From NCBI GenBank assembly GCA_902529115.1, contig CABZVB010000012.1:1-54635 (forward strand): a stretch of 54,635 nt of DNA, written 5' to 3'. The notes beneath the pieces were generated by a model that saw only the letters and a list, made by a program, of their open reading frames with translations, was not told where the DNA came from and ran no database searches. This DNA is from an uncultured Balneola sp. (lineage in GTDB: Bacteria > Bacteroidota > Rhodothermia > Balneolales > Balneolaceae). This document shows, in pieces, positions 1-9,009 of the stretch (position 1 is its first letter; the number at the start of each line of letters is the position of its first letter). The position numbers and the translations under genes are program-made.

Positions 1-930
1 AGCTTTCTAAGAAGAAGACTAGGCAAAGAGGCTGTAAATTATCTAGCAGATCCAATTTTATCTGGCATTTATGCAGGTGATATCGACAAGTTAAGTAAAA
101 CTGAAATTTGTCCTGAATTTGCTCGATATGAATCAGAATACGGGTCTCTCTTTTTAAGTATACTTTCTAAAAATAAGATTAAAAGTGACTCTCAAAAACA
201 AGCCGTTTTTAATTTTCGCGATGGACTACAAACATTGCCTAATCGTCTAGCCGAAAAACTAAGTAAAGAATTAATTCATACAAAAATCACTGGCCTTGAG
301 TTTATGGATGATCATGTTAAAGTCACTACTGAAAACGATGTGTATATTTTTGATCAAGTACTTAGTTGTCTACCTGCTTATGTATTATCGTCACTCATCT
401 GTGAATATGCTCCTGATCTGTCAAATCATCTAGAAAAAATTCATTATCCTGCAGTCCTGTCAACAAGTGTAACTTATTCAAATAAAGATATTCCAAACAA
501 TACTGATGCATTTGGGTTTCTTGTACCTCGTATTGAAGGATTTGAACTTTTAGGAGCAATCTGGAAATCGAGTATCTTTCCTTCCCATACTCCAGAAGGG
601 CAAAAGCAGTACACTCTTCTTGCAGGTGGTGCACATAAAATAATTCAAAAGAATGAGATAACAGAAACTCAGAATAAGATCATTCAGGAATTCTCTAGAA
701 TCATGAATATTAATGCTGAACCAATTCATTCAGATCATATGTATTGGGAAAAAGCAATTCCTCAGCAAAATCTTGGATACTGGAAAATGAGATCTGCAGT
801 TAGTGACTTCATGAAAATGCACAAAAACTTCACAATCGGAGGAAACTACCTCTGGGGAGTGAGTGTTTCAGACTGTATAAAACAAGCAAAACTAACAGCT
901 CAACAGTTAACTTGGTCAAACATGAAATAA
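1..930 (+). CDS. hemY: protoporphyrinogen oxidase, C-terminal part (5' end outside window)
   Basis: The frame is open from base 1 to the TAA at 928-930, giving about 309 C-terminal residues of a protein normally near 450-470, so the FAD-binding N terminus lies upstream. The window begins in FLRRRLGKEAVNYLADP, followed by LSGIYAGD. This matches the conserved middle of oxygen-dependent protoporphyrinogen IX oxidases (HemY type, also written HemG). The end contains GGNYLWGVSVSDCI, the usual C-terminal flavin-contacting GNYL-GVS-PDCI block. The enzyme makes the six-electron oxidation of protoporphyrinogen IX to protoporphyrin IX, using FAD and O2 at the membrane. It is the first visible gene of the heme operon and ends 70 bp before hemA. 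Internal ATG/TTG codons are not real starts. Identification is firm; only the start is missing. Confidence 0.93.
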   Translation, partial: SFLRRRLGKEAVNYLADPILSGIYAGDIDKLSKTEICPEFARYESEYGSLFLSILSKNKIKSDSQKQAVFNFRDGLQTLPNRLAEKLSKELIHTKITGLEFMDDHVKVTTENDVYIFDQVLSCLPAYVLSSLICEYAPDLSNHLEKIHYPAVLSTSVTYSNKDIPNNTDAFGFLVPRIEGFELLGAIWKSSIFPSHTPEGQKQYTLLAGGAHKIIQKNEITETQNKIIQEFSRIMNINAEPIHSDHMYWEKAIPQQNLGYWKMRSAVSDFMKMHKNFTIGGNYLWGVSVSDCIKQAKLTAQQLTWSNMK

Positions 931-1000
931 TCTTCACATTATCTTCATATTCATTTTATAATTTAGTTTATACTAACTAATATTCAAACTCAAGCAATTA

Positions 1001-2182
1001 ATGAGATTTTCTGTTGTTGGCATTTCTCACTGGAAAAGTGGGGTCCCAATACGTGAGTTATTTTATTTAGACAAAGACAGGAAGAAGAGGCTCAAACAAT
1101 ATACAAAACAAGTCCCTGGTGGGGTACTCACACTCGTAACTTGTAATAGAACTGAAATATTTGGGTTTTGTGAACCCAAAATATTAGTCGAAGCTTTATG
1201 TTGCTCAGTCGATATTAGCTCTTCGTTTTTAGAAGAACATGGATATGTACTATCCAACGACAATGCTATTCATCATATTTACAGGGTAGGATTAGGTATG
1301 GATTCCCAAGTATTGGGAGACTCGCAAATCATACAACAATTAAAAAAAGCATATAACGAATCGAGAAAGGAACAACTCTCTGGAGAATTCCATCAGCTTA
1401 TTCAATCCGTATTTAAAGCTCACAAAAGAAGTCGATCAGAAACCGATTTTGGCCGAGGAAATGTATCTGTTGGATTTGAAGTAACACAGCGTGCCCTCGA
1501 GTATTTTGAAAATATAGGCAATATTAAAATTCTGCTTATTGGCGCCGGCAAAATGGGGAAAGTATCCTGTAAAAACCTGATTTCTAATGGTGCTAAGCAT
1601 ATCTCGGTTATAAATCGTTCTATCAACCGTGCTAAGAATCTTGCAAATTCGCTAAATATTAACATTAATTCATTTTCAAAACTAGAACATGAAATACATA
1701 ACGCTGATCTAATCATAACCGCAACAGGGGCACTTAAACCCATTCTAACCCCTAAAAATTTTACAAATATTCAAAAGAAAAAGCTCATTATTGATCTATC
1801 TGTTCCCCGTAATGTAGCGCATGAAGTGAGCGAAATCAATGGAATTACACTGATTGACATGGATTCAATTAGTAAAGTGAATCAAAAAGCTTTGGAAAAA
1901 AGGAAGAAGGCTATTCCAATCCTTGAGAATATTATCCACGAAGAATTTAAAGCGTATAAAAATAATATTGACCGTTCCAGGTTCCTTCTCCCACACATTA
2001 AAGAGGTCGATTACGAATTAAACAGTATTACCAAAGAGGAACTCCAAAAAGTACGCAGTAAAGTAGATCCTGAAACCTTTAATCAACTTGAGAAGATCAC
2101 TGACCGTGTCAAAAAGAAAATCCTAGCTGTTCATATCGATCGGCTTAATCGGGAGTACCAAAAAGTAGAACAGGATGCTTAA
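1001..2182 (+). CDS. hemA: glutamyl-tRNA reductase
   Basis: This 393-residue protein catalyses NADPH-dependent reduction of glutamyl-tRNA to glutamate-1-semialdehyde, the first committed step of C5 tetrapyrrole synthesis. The catalytic domain has GISHW near residue 7 and TCNRTE with nucleophile Cys48. The GMDSQVLGDSQI block (about 100-112) is the family signature. A Rossmann segment, LLIGAGKMGK, follows near residue 180, and the C-terminal helical dimerisation region is present. Length is slightly short of the usual 410-430. The ATG at 1001 gives the normal N terminus. The 3' end overlaps hemC by 8 bp, suggesting translational coupling. HemA with HemL excludes the Shemin (ALA synthase) route here. 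Confidence 0.97.
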   Translation: MRFSVVGISHWKSGVPIRELFYLDKDRKKRLKQYTKQVPGGVLTLVTCNRTEIFGFCEPKILVEALCCSVDISSSFLEEHGYVLSNDNAIHHIYRVGLGMDSQVLGDSQIIQQLKKAYNESRKEQLSGEFHQLIQSVFKAHKRSRSETDFGRGNVSVGFEVTQRALEYFENIGNIKILLIGAGKMGKVSCKNLISNGAKHISVINRSINRAKNLANSLNININSFSKLEHEIHNADLIITATGALKPILTPKNFTNIQKKKLIIDLSVPRNVAHEVSEINGITLIDMDSISKVNQKALEKRKKAIPILENIIHEEFKAYKNNIDRSRFLLPHIKEVDYELNSITKEELQKVRSKVDPETFNQLEKITDRVKKKILAVHIDRLNREYQKVEQDA

Positions 2183-3062
2183 AATAGGCACCCGTAGAAG
2201 TGTACTTGCCCTCTGGCAGGCCAATTATGTCCAGCAGTTACTCAAAAAATCAGGATATGCATCAGAAATTATCGAAATTGAGTCATTCGGAGATAAGATT
2301 CTGGATATTCCAATTCATAAGCTTGGAGATAAAGGGGTCTTTACCAAAGCACTAGATATTGCACTGCTTAATGAAGATATCGATCTCGCAGTCCATTCTT
2401 TAAAAGATGTACCCACTGAATTTGAAGAAAATTTAACCCTAGCAAGTGTTCCTACCCGCGAAAATCCCTTTGACGTGTTAGTCAGGCCATTGAAGAGACA
2501 AAACTCAAAGAAAAATATAATTGCTACAGGCAGTGTCCGTCGAAAAGCATTCTGGTTAAATAAATATCCAAATTACAAGATCACTGAACTCAGGGGTAAC
2601 GTCCAGACACGCATTGTTAAAGTGGACAAATATTACTGGACAGGCGGAATATTTGCTTTTGCTGGATTAAAGCGACTGGGACTAACTAATCGGATATCAG
2701 AAACGTTGGATTGGATGTTGCCAGCACCCGCTCAGGGAGCATTGGGAATAGTATGCAGAAACAATGATGAAAAAAATCTCGCTATCTTTAGAACGCTAGA
2801 AGATAAATTTATCAGAAAATGTGTGGATACCGAGCGCTTGTTCTTGAATACTCTTGAGTCGGGATGCTCCTCTCCTGTTGGAGCTTTAACCACCTATAAA
2901 GATGGCGTTTTCACATTTAATGGAGCAATATTATCAAATGATGGCGCTGAAAAATTGGAGATTCATGATAATCTCCTCGTAGATAAATATGATTTAGAAT
3001 GGGGTAAACATCTCGCTAAAAAACTTATTGAAGACGGTGCATTTAGACTCTTAGAACGTTAA
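2175..3062 (+). CDS. hemC: hydroxymethylbilane synthase (porphobilinogen deaminase)
   Basis: A 295-residue enzyme that joins four porphobilinogen units into the linear tetrapyrrole preuroporphyrinogen. Visible signatures are IGTRRSVLALWQA at the N terminus, HSLKDVP with catalytic Asp78, the arginine block GSVRRKA and LRGNVQTR that binds cofactor carboxylates, and ESGCSSPVGA with Cys231, the residue that carries the dipyrromethane cofactor. Length is normal (295-315). The ATG lies 8 bp inside hemA and is the only start that preserves the MLKIGTR N terminus. hemD follows after 4 bp. Confidence 0.97.
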   Translation: MLKIGTRRSVLALWQANYVQQLLKKSGYASEIIEIESFGDKILDIPIHKLGDKGVFTKALDIALLNEDIDLAVHSLKDVPTEFEENLTLASVPTRENPFDVLVRPLKRQNSKKNIIATGSVRRKAFWLNKYPNYKITELRGNVQTRIVKVDKYYWTGGIFAFAGLKRLGLTNRISETLDWMLPAPAQGALGIVCRNNDEKNLAIFRTLEDKFIRKCVDTERLFLNTLESGCSSPVGALTTYKDGVFTFNGAILSNDGAEKLEIHDNLLVDKYDLEWGKHLAKKLIEDGAFRLLER

Positions 3063-3066
3063 AAAT

Positions 3067-3759
3067 ATGTCATATCCAACCGTTTTATTTTGTAATCCAC
3101 TCTCTGAAACTTATCAGAATCACCTATTGAATACTGCTTCTTTCGATTATGATATAATTAATTTTATATCCTTTAAAGAAGTGCATACAAATGAATGGCT
3201 CCCTAAAACTACACATGATTCTGAATATTGGGTTTTTACGAGTAAAAAAGCTGTAAATGCCGTTTTTAAACATCATAATAAACTGAATACACCTAAAAAG
3301 ATATTCTGTGTAGGCCCAAAAACAGCTTCTGCTATCAATGGACACGAACTATCATCTTTGATTTGTTTTCCAAATGAATATAATTCGAAAGCATTAATTG
3401 AATTAATACTGGACAGTAACGCTGACCGAATCACTCATTTTAGAGGCGATTTATCCCCTGAATATCTAGTAAGTATACTAAAAAAGAATGGGCTGAATGC
3501 TAAAGGTATTGTTGTCTATAAAACAGATAAAAGAAAAGAAAAAGTCTCACTAGATCTTTATGACGGATTAGTTTTTATGAGCCCATCAGTAGTCCATGCT
3601 TTTCTTGAATCTAACACTCCTACGAGTGAGACTCCGGTATTTTGTATCGGAAAGACCACCGGTATAGCAGCAACGAAGTCAGGTTTTAATAAGGTGATAG
3701 TCACTGATGAGGCTACTTTTGAGCATCTGGTCAAAACTATTGAAGTTCACATTCTATGA
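3067..3759 (+). CDS. hemD: uroporphyrinogen-III synthase
   Basis: A 230-residue protein between hemC and hemE, where HemD is expected. HemD inverts ring D and cyclises preuroporphyrinogen to uroporphyrinogen III. The family is very divergent. Supporting segments are YWVFTSKKAVNAVF (the VFTS-nAV motif near residue 57), KKIFCVGPKTASAI, ITHFRGDLS, and LVFMSPSVVHAFLE followed by PVFCIGKTT. These give the two-lobed Rossmann-like alternation typical of the fold. Length is a little under the usual 240-260. The last 4 bp overlap the hemE start (ATGA). The call rests on motifs plus position, so it is slightly weaker than its neighbours. Confidence 0.9.
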   Translation: MSYPTVLFCNPLSETYQNHLLNTASFDYDIINFISFKEVHTNEWLPKTTHDSEYWVFTSKKAVNAVFKHHNKLNTPKKIFCVGPKTASAINGHELSSLICFPNEYNSKALIELILDSNADRITHFRGDLSPEYLVSILKKNGLNAKGIVVYKTDKRKEKVSLDLYDGLVFMSPSVVHAFLESNTPTSETPVFCIGKTTGIAATKSGFNKVIVTDEATFEHLVKTIEVHIL

Positions 3760-4796
3760 AAAAATTACCGGTTTTACATAATACTTTATTACTAGATACA
3801 CTTGAGGGTAAAAAGACTCCACGCCCTCCTGTTTGGATGATGAGGCAGGCAGGAAGATATTTACCTGAATACATGGAGCTTAGTAAGAAGTATCCTTTTT
3901 TTGAGCGCGTTAAAACTCCGGAACTAGCCTGTGAGATTACACTACAACCAATCAATATAATTGGAACGGATGCAGCCATTTTATTTTGTGATATACTAGT
4001 CATTCTGGAATGTCTGGGTATAGAAGTCCAACTAAAACCTGGCCTCGGTCCTTATATCCCTTTTCCTATACGATCCTCAAAGGATATGAACAAAATTGAA
4101 ATCCATCCTGCTAAAGAATCTCTTGATTATGTATATAAAGCTCTAAGCTTGACTCGCCAGGAGCTCAATGGCCGAGTTCCGCTAATCGGTTTTGCTGGCG
4201 GACCTTGGACTCTCTTCTGTTATTTGGTGGAGGGACAAGGATCCAAAACCTTTTCTTTGGCAAAACAATTTATTTTTTCGGACCCAAAATCAGCTCATCA
4301 AGTACTTCAGATACTTACCAATCAGACAATCGAATACTTTCATGAGCAGGTAAAAGCAGGAGCACAGGTCTTACAGATATTTGAATCCTGGGCGGCAGCA
4401 CTTGGTCCGGACGACTTCATGACCCATGCTTATCCCTTTCTAAAACAAATTGTAAATGAGGATTATGGAGTACCAATGATTTTATTTGCTAAGGATGCTG
4501 AATGGTGTTATCCAGATTTTCAAGACGAAGGCGTAAAAGGATTTGGGATCAGCTGGGGATGTACTCCTGAGGATGCTCGTTTTTTAGCCGGAAATAAGAC
4601 TGTGCAAGGTAATTATGATCCGTCTAAGCTGATGTCCACGCCCGATATTATAACTAAAGAAGTAACGGAAATGATCGAGCGTTTTGGTACAGATCGATTT
4701 ATCGCCAACTTGGGACATGGCATCCTCCCTAATGTTCCTGTAGATAACGCAAGAGCCTTTGTGGAAGCTATAAAAAATTATCAATCTCCCTCATGA
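3756..4796 (+). CDS. hemE: uroporphyrinogen decarboxylase
   Basis: A 346-residue cofactor-free decarboxylase that converts the four acetate side chains of uroporphyrinogen III to methyls, giving coproporphyrinogen III. The substrate-binding arginines lie in RPPVWMMRQAGRYLPEY (Arg30, Arg34). The essential aspartate is Asp79 in LFCDILVILE. GFAGGPWTLFCYLVEG and the C-terminal GHGILPNVPVDNA are standard. Two positions are unusual: the common FSDIL-V-P context reads FCDILVIL, with Cys before the catalytic Asp and Leu where Pro is frequent. The start overlaps hemD by 4 bp and the end overlaps hemF by 4 bp. Confidence 0.97.
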   Translation: MKKLPVLHNTLLLDTLEGKKTPRPPVWMMRQAGRYLPEYMELSKKYPFFERVKTPELACEITLQPINIIGTDAAILFCDILVILECLGIEVQLKPGLGPYIPFPIRSSKDMNKIEIHPAKESLDYVYKALSLTRQELNGRVPLIGFAGGPWTLFCYLVEGQGSKTFSLAKQFIFSDPKSAHQVLQILTNQTIEYFHEQVKAGAQVLQIFESWAAALGPDDFMTHAYPFLKQIVNEDYGVPMILFAKDAEWCYPDFQDEGVKGFGISWGCTPEDARFLAGNKTVQGNYDPSKLMSTPDIITKEVTEMIERFGTDRFIANLGHGILPNVPVDNARAFVEAIKNYQSPS

Positions 4797-5767
4797 AATA
4801 CTTTGACTCCAAACGAAAAGAATTCACGGAACTTATCAAAAAACTCCAGATCAAAATCACTGGAGCTATTGAAAAAGCTGACGGAAAGGCTGAATTTCAA
4901 ATCGACAACTGGAAGCGGGAAAAATTTGGGTTTGGGAGTACCCGTATAATTGAAAATGGGAAAGTCTTTGAAAAAGGTGGTGTTAATATTTCAGCTGTAT
5001 CAGGTCCGCTACCTGAAGCTCTTCAGCAAAGTCTTAATGAAGAAAAATCTGATTTTTTTGCGAGCGGTATATCACTTGTTCTTCATCCCCAAAATCCTTA
5101 CGTACCTTCCGTTCATGCCAACTATCGGTATTTTGAACTTTATAATAAAGATTCTAGTGAAATCAAAGACCAGTGGTTCGGAGGCGGAGCTGATCTAACC
5201 CCTTATTACCTCTTTAAAGAAGATGCTGTTCACTTTCACCAAATTCATAAAACAATTTGTGATCTAACTCACCCAGCTTTTTATCCCCGCTTCAAGAAAG
5301 CATGTGATGAATATTTTTTCAATCATCACCGGAATGAGGCTAGAGGTATAGGCGGTATTTTCTTCGATCACGTAAGGGCAAATGAAGATACTTCTGCACA
5401 GGACCTTTACGAATTTGCTCATAATGCAGGCTTGGGATTTATAGATGCCTATATTCCAATTGTTAATCTGAGAAAAGACATCAATTACAATCAGCAAAAC
5501 CGGGACTGGCAGGAAATCCGACGCGGACGCTATGTAGAATTCAACCTGATCCACGACCGCGGCACCCTATTTGGACTTAAAACAAAAGGGCGAATTGAAT
5601 CCATTTTCATGAGCCTGCCGCCTCATGTGCAATGGCGGTATAATTATATGCCCAAACCCGGTTCTAAAGAACAGCAAATGCTTGACCACCTAAAAGAAGT
5701 GGACTGGCTTAATCTCCAAAATAACTATACTAAACATGAGATATCCAGGAACACGTTTAAGACGTAA
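4793..5767 (+). CDS. hemF: oxygen-dependent coproporphyrinogen III oxidase
   Basis: A 324-residue enzyme that uses O2 to decarboxylate two propionates of coproporphyrinogen III, giving protoporphyrinogen IX. Diagnostic segments are WFGGGADLTPYYLFKEDA (near residue 135), GIGGIFFDHV, and RRGRYVEFNLIHDRGTLFGL. Conserved histidines are visible in HANYRYF, HFHQIH and NLIHDRG. Using HemF rather than the radical-SAM enzyme HemN, together with HemY, points to aerobic growth. The end overlaps hemB by 32 bp in another frame, unusually long but consistent with the compressed operon. Confidence 0.97.
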   Translation: MKYFDSKRKEFTELIKKLQIKITGAIEKADGKAEFQIDNWKREKFGFGSTRIIENGKVFEKGGVNISAVSGPLPEALQQSLNEEKSDFFASGISLVLHPQNPYVPSVHANYRYFELYNKDSSEIKDQWFGGGADLTPYYLFKEDAVHFHQIHKTICDLTHPAFYPRFKKACDEYFFNHHRNEARGIGGIFFDHVRANEDTSAQDLYEFAHNAGLGFIDAYIPIVNLRKDINYNQQNRDWQEIRRGRYVEFNLIHDRGTLFGLKTKGRIESIFMSLPPHVQWRYNYMPKPGSKEQQMLDHLKEVDWLNLQNNYTKHEISRNTFKT

Positions 5768-6722
5768 CCGAAAATCTGAAGCAATTAGAAGCATGGTTCG
5801 GGAAAATCAACTCAGCCCTGATGATTTTATGGTTCCCCTATTTATAACTGAGGGTGAGAATGTAAAAGATGAAATACCCAGTATGCCTGGTTACTTTCGG
5901 CATTCACTGGATCGGTTGAATTACGAATTGGATGAGATTGCTGAACTGGGAATTAGATCTGTATTGTTGTTTGTAAAGGTACCAGAAGATAAAAAGGACA
6001 ACAATGGAACAGAACCTCTCCGTGATGATGGGCTTATGCAAAGGGCTATCAAGCACACAAAAGAAAATTATCCGGATCTGTTCGTTATATCTGATGTAGC
6101 ACTCGATCCATATTCATCCTATGGCCATGATGGTATTGTGAAGAACAATGAAATAGTAAATGATATCAGTGCCGAATTGCTAGCAAAGATAGCTTTGAGT
6201 CATGCATGTGCCGGTGTAGACATGGTCGCACCCTCCGATATGATGGACGGACGTATAGACTTAATAAGAAAAAAACTGGATCAAAATGGATACGAAAATA
6301 CAGGTATCATGGCATACAGTGTTAAATATGCCTCTGCTTTTTATGGCCCGTTTCGTGACGCACTAGATTCAGCACCCGGATTCGGTGACAAAAAAACCTA
6401 TCAAATGGATCCGGCAAACAGTAAAGAAGCATTGGTTGAAGCACGGATGGATATACAAGAAGGAGCAGACATTATCATGATCAAACCAGGTCAGCCCTAT
6501 CTTGATATACTAAAGGCTGTCAGTGATGAATTAGAAATCCCAGTGTCCGTTTATCATGTTTCGGGTGAATATTCAATGATAAAAGCAGCAGCAGAAAAAG
6601 GTTGGTTAAATGAAAATGAGGTGATAATGGAATCACTGATCTCATTCAAAAGAGCCGGTGCTAGTCTAATCGTAACATACTTTGCTAAACAGGCAGTCAA
6701 ATTACTAAATGGAAGTAAATAG
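5736..6722 (+). CDS. hemB: delta-aminolevulinic acid dehydratase (porphobilinogen synthase)
   Basis: A 328-residue enzyme that condenses two 5-aminolevulinate molecules to porphobilinogen. The two Schiff-base lysines are Lys197 in YSVKYASAFYGPF and Lys250 in IIMIKPGQPY; VAPSDMMDGR lies between. The metal-site stretch at residues 120-133 reads DVALDPYSSYGHDG, lacking the three cysteines of zinc-type enzymes. It is therefore predicted to be of the magnesium/potassium-dependent class. The ATG at 5736 gives the usual RLRRN-EAIR N terminus even though it lies 32 bp inside hemF. The stop TAG abuts the hemL ATG with no gap. Confidence 0.97.
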   Translation: MRYPGTRLRRNRKSEAIRSMVRENQLSPDDFMVPLFITEGENVKDEIPSMPGYFRHSLDRLNYELDEIAELGIRSVLLFVKVPEDKKDNNGTEPLRDDGLMQRAIKHTKENYPDLFVISDVALDPYSSYGHDGIVKNNEIVNDISAELLAKIALSHACAGVDMVAPSDMMDGRIDLIRKKLDQNGYENTGIMAYSVKYASAFYGPFRDALDSAPGFGDKKTYQMDPANSKEALVEARMDIQEGADIIMIKPGQPYLDILKAVSDELEIPVSVYHVSGEYSMIKAAAEKGWLNENEVIMESLISFKRAGASLIVTYFAKQAVKLLNGSK

Positions 6723-8021
6723 ATGAACATTAATACGAGTAAAGAACTTTATAAAAAGGCTAAAAATATAATCCCAGGAGGTGTTAATTCACCAGTCAGA
6801 GCCTTCAATAGCGTTGGAGGTTCTCCTTTGTTCATCAGAAAAGCTGAAGGTGCTTACTTATATGATGAAGATGGAAATAAATATATTGATCTGATCAGCT
6901 CTTGGGGTCCAATGTTGCTGGGTCATGCTGATCCTGATGTTTTAAAAGCAGTTACTGAAACGGCCAAGAATTCCACCTCTTTTGGAGCCCCTACCCGACT
7001 TGAGATAGAAATTGCAGACCTGATTACTGATACTATAAATGGTATTGATAAGATCAGAATGGTTAACTCCGGTACAGAGGCCTGTATGAGTGCAATCCGT
7101 GTCGCACGCGGTTATACAGGCAGGGATAAAATTATCAAATTCAAAGGATGTTATCATGGGCACGGTGATTCTTTTCTAATTGAGGCGGGAAGTGGCGCAC
7201 TTACAATGGGACATCCCAGTAGTCCCGGGGTTACACCTGGCACAGCTAGGGATACGCTCATTGCTGAGTTCAATGATCTAGATGAGGTTGAAGAATTACT
7301 GAAAGCCAATAAAAATAAAGTTGCAGCCATTATACTGGAACCCATAGCAGGAAATATGGGCTGTATACCTCCTGAAGAAGGTTTTTTAGAAGGACTTCGC
7401 TCACTATGTGATGATCATGATACCGTACTAATTTTTGACGAAGTAATGACTGGATTCCGGGTGGCATTTGGCGGAGCACAAGAGATATATGGCATAAAAG
7501 CAGATATGGTTACCTATGGTAAAATTATAGGTGCAGGACTTCCAGTAGGAGCTTACGCAGGGAAGAAAGAGATTATGGATTTTGTCGCTCCAACAGGGCC
7601 AGTATACCAGGCGGGAACTTTATCAGGTAATCCACTAGCGATGGCAGCAGGATACACATTACTCAAGAAATTACATGATAATTTATCGTTATATAATGAA
7701 CTGGAAGTAAAATCTAAAACTCTAGAACGAGGACTTAAAAAAGTACTGGATGACCATTATATCTCGAATTATACAAATCGAGTAGGATCTATGATTGGAA
7801 TATTCTACAGCGATCATAAGGTGACAGGCTTCAAGGGGGCCAATACTACCAACAAAGAGTTATTCAGAAAAATTTTTCACCATATGCTGGAGCGTGGGGT
7901 ATATCTCCCACCCTCTCCCTTTGAGGCTTTCTTTTTGTCAAATGCTCTTAAGATTCAAGATATATCATTAATAATTAGTGCATTTGAAGACTCTATATCA
8001 GCCATATGCACTAAAAATTGA
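6723..8021 (+). CDS. hemL: glutamate-1-semialdehyde 2,1-aminomutase
   Basis: A 432-residue PLP enzyme of the class III aminotransferase fold. It turns HemA's product, glutamate-1-semialdehyde, into 5-aminolevulinate. Signatures are the N-terminal [15 protein letters not shown], the NSGTEA loop near residue 115, FKGCYHGH, the PLP-contacting [11 protein letters not shown] near residue 236, and the Schiff-base Lys267 in [17 protein letters not shown]. Length is exactly that of the family. It is the last gene of the heme operon and starts on the base after the hemB stop. Biochemically HemL acts second, so gene order does not follow pathway order. Confidence 0.98.
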   Translation: MNINTSKELYKKAKNIIPGGVNSPVRAFNSVGGSPLFIRKAEGAYLYDEDGNKYIDLISSWGPMLLGHADPDVLKAVTETAKNSTSFGAPTRLEIEIADLITDTINGIDKIRMVNSGTEACMSAIRVARGYTGRDKIIKFKGCYHGHGDSFLIEAGSGALTMGHPSSPGVTPGTARDTLIAEFNDLDEVEELLKANKNKVAAIILEPIAGNMGCIPPEEGFLEGLRSLCDDHDTVLIFDEVMTGFRVAFGGAQEIYGIKADMVTYGKIIGAGLPVGAYAGKKEIMDFVAPTGPVYQAGTLSGNPLAMAAGYTLLKKLHDNLSLYNELEVKSKTLERGLKKVLDDHYISNYTNRVGSMIGIFYSDHKVTGFKGANTTNKELFRKIFHHMLERGVYLPPSPFEAFFLSNALKIQDISLIISAFEDSISAICTKN

Positions 8022-8431
8022 TGTTTCGAATACTAGCCAAAAAGGCGAATCCAAATTACTATGTACACATAATCGGGATGATTAGCTTCCTTGAAATAGC
8101 AGACTTATGTTTTTAGAGATGTAAATGCATTTTAAAAAATAAAAAAAATAAAAGGCTTCTTCATCACAACCTATTACAAAAAATAAAAAGAAATGATGAT
8201 AATAACAGTAGGTGGACCTATTTGAAGGTATTTGAAAAGTAGTCAAACAATAAAATACTACTCTATAAAAGTAAGACAATTTTATCTGCTCCATGGGTTG
8301 TTTTTGAATCTACAAGCAATCGGTTATCTGCCGCTTGTTCTATCGCTAAACTACCAAAGAAAGATTATTTTGAGTTCTGAAAAGGGATAACAATACCAAA
8401 CAGTACACGTAAATGCTAAATAAGTAATTAG
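8022..8431. other. AT-rich intergenic stretch with no recognisable gene
   Basis: About 410 bases between hemL and the convergent DCC gene. It is very AT-rich, with A-runs near 8138-8157. A 70-codon minus-strand frame (8082-8294) is Phe/Tyr-rich low-complexity sequence and looks like chance. I found no convincing GC-rich hairpin terminator, tRNA or remnant of a known gene. An 18-base match to the ccmE/ccmF junction lies at 8078-8095 (see findings). Confidence 0.5.
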
Positions 8432-8851
8432 TCATAATTTAGCTGACGTGAGAGTGTTATTTCTAAATCTATCCTCATCAAAGTTACTGGGTATAGTGCA
8501 AACATTTTTTCTGCCAAAAATTTTATACCTATTCTTTGAAATTACATCATATAAGTAGTCAGTATATTTTAAAGGAATGAATGAAAAGTAAGAGAGAAAT
8601 TTAATAGGCGAATTGATTTGTTTTAATATTTCAAATATTGCCTCAGATTTTTTATAAAAATTTCCATTTCTATAAAATATAATACTGGTTTCAGTGTACT
8701 CTAATACATTTTCAGGTAAGGTCAATATAGCGTAATCTGATTTCGACCAGGAAAACAATAGATTTTTATCAGAATCGTGCTTCATCAAGAAATGAAGTAA
8801 TGCATTACAAAGATTACAAAACCCATCAAAGTATACAACATTATTTTCCAT
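8432..8851 (-). CDS. DCC-family thiol-disulfide oxidoreductase (DUF393)
   Basis: A 139-residue thioredoxin-like protein of the DCC family. The diagnostic N terminus is VVYFDGFCNLCNALL, where DG-C--C carries the redox pair Cys12/Cys15. Downstream, SEAIFEILKQI and the terminal YDVISKNRYKIFGRK match the usual S-A-L--L and D-V-Y-L-A-NRY--FGR blocks. No signal peptide or membrane segment is seen, so it should be cytosolic. The biochemical substrate of this family is not established. It is divergent from the DUF4856/imelysin/HTTM/TonB-receptor genes. DCC proteins are known to occur beside or fused to HTTM proteins, so a shared role with the HTTM protein at 11549 is a fair inference. Confidence 0.85.
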   Translation of the reverse strand: MENNVVYFDGFCNLCNALLHFLMKHDSDKNLLFSWSKSDYAILTLPENVLEYTETSIIFYRNGNFYKKSEAIFEILKQINSPIKFLSYFSFIPLKYTDYLYDVISKNRYKIFGRKNVCTIPSNFDEDRFRNNTLTSAKL

Positions 8852-8912
8852 CTATGTATATATAAAAATTGTATTTAACCCTTGAAATTATAAGAGATAA
8901 TTTTTTTGTTAT

Positions 8913-8935
8913 TTATTAAGATTTAGTCTTAATAA
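8913..8935. promoter_or_regulatory. candidate operator: perfect inverted repeat, 9-bp arms, 5-bp spacer
   Basis: TTATTAAGA (8913-8921) and its exact complement TCTTAATAA (8927-8935) flank the spacer TTTAG, in the 158-bp gap between the divergent DCC and DUF4856 genes. A third copy of the half-site, TTATTAAG, lies at 8953-8960. The symmetry and its place between two divergent genes of an apparent iron locus suggest a dimeric repressor such as Fur or DtxR/IdeR. The sequence is not a textbook match to either consensus, so the regulator is unassigned. No T-run follows, so a terminator is unlikely. Confidence 0.55.
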
Positions 8936-9009
8936 GTATTATATTAGACATATTATTAAGAATAAATCTAAATAGCACACCTTAATCTAATAATATTATT
9001 TCAAAAATA

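Noticed and set aside
395-634. Minus-strand frame within the protoporphyrinogen oxidase gene
   Set aside because: Shadow of a conserved coding frame; no similarity of its own.
962-975. Small dyad TTAGT/ACTAA between hemY and hemA considered as an operator
   Set aside because: Five-base arms in AT-rich DNA are expected by chance and match no known heme or iron operator.
4950-5198. Alternative plus-strand frame inside hemF
   Set aside because: Translation is non-conserved and the hemF frame carries the diagnostic motifs.
8082-8294. 70-codon minus-strand frame after hemL
   Set aside because: Low-complexity Phe/Tyr-rich translation of AT-rich DNA with no family resemblance.
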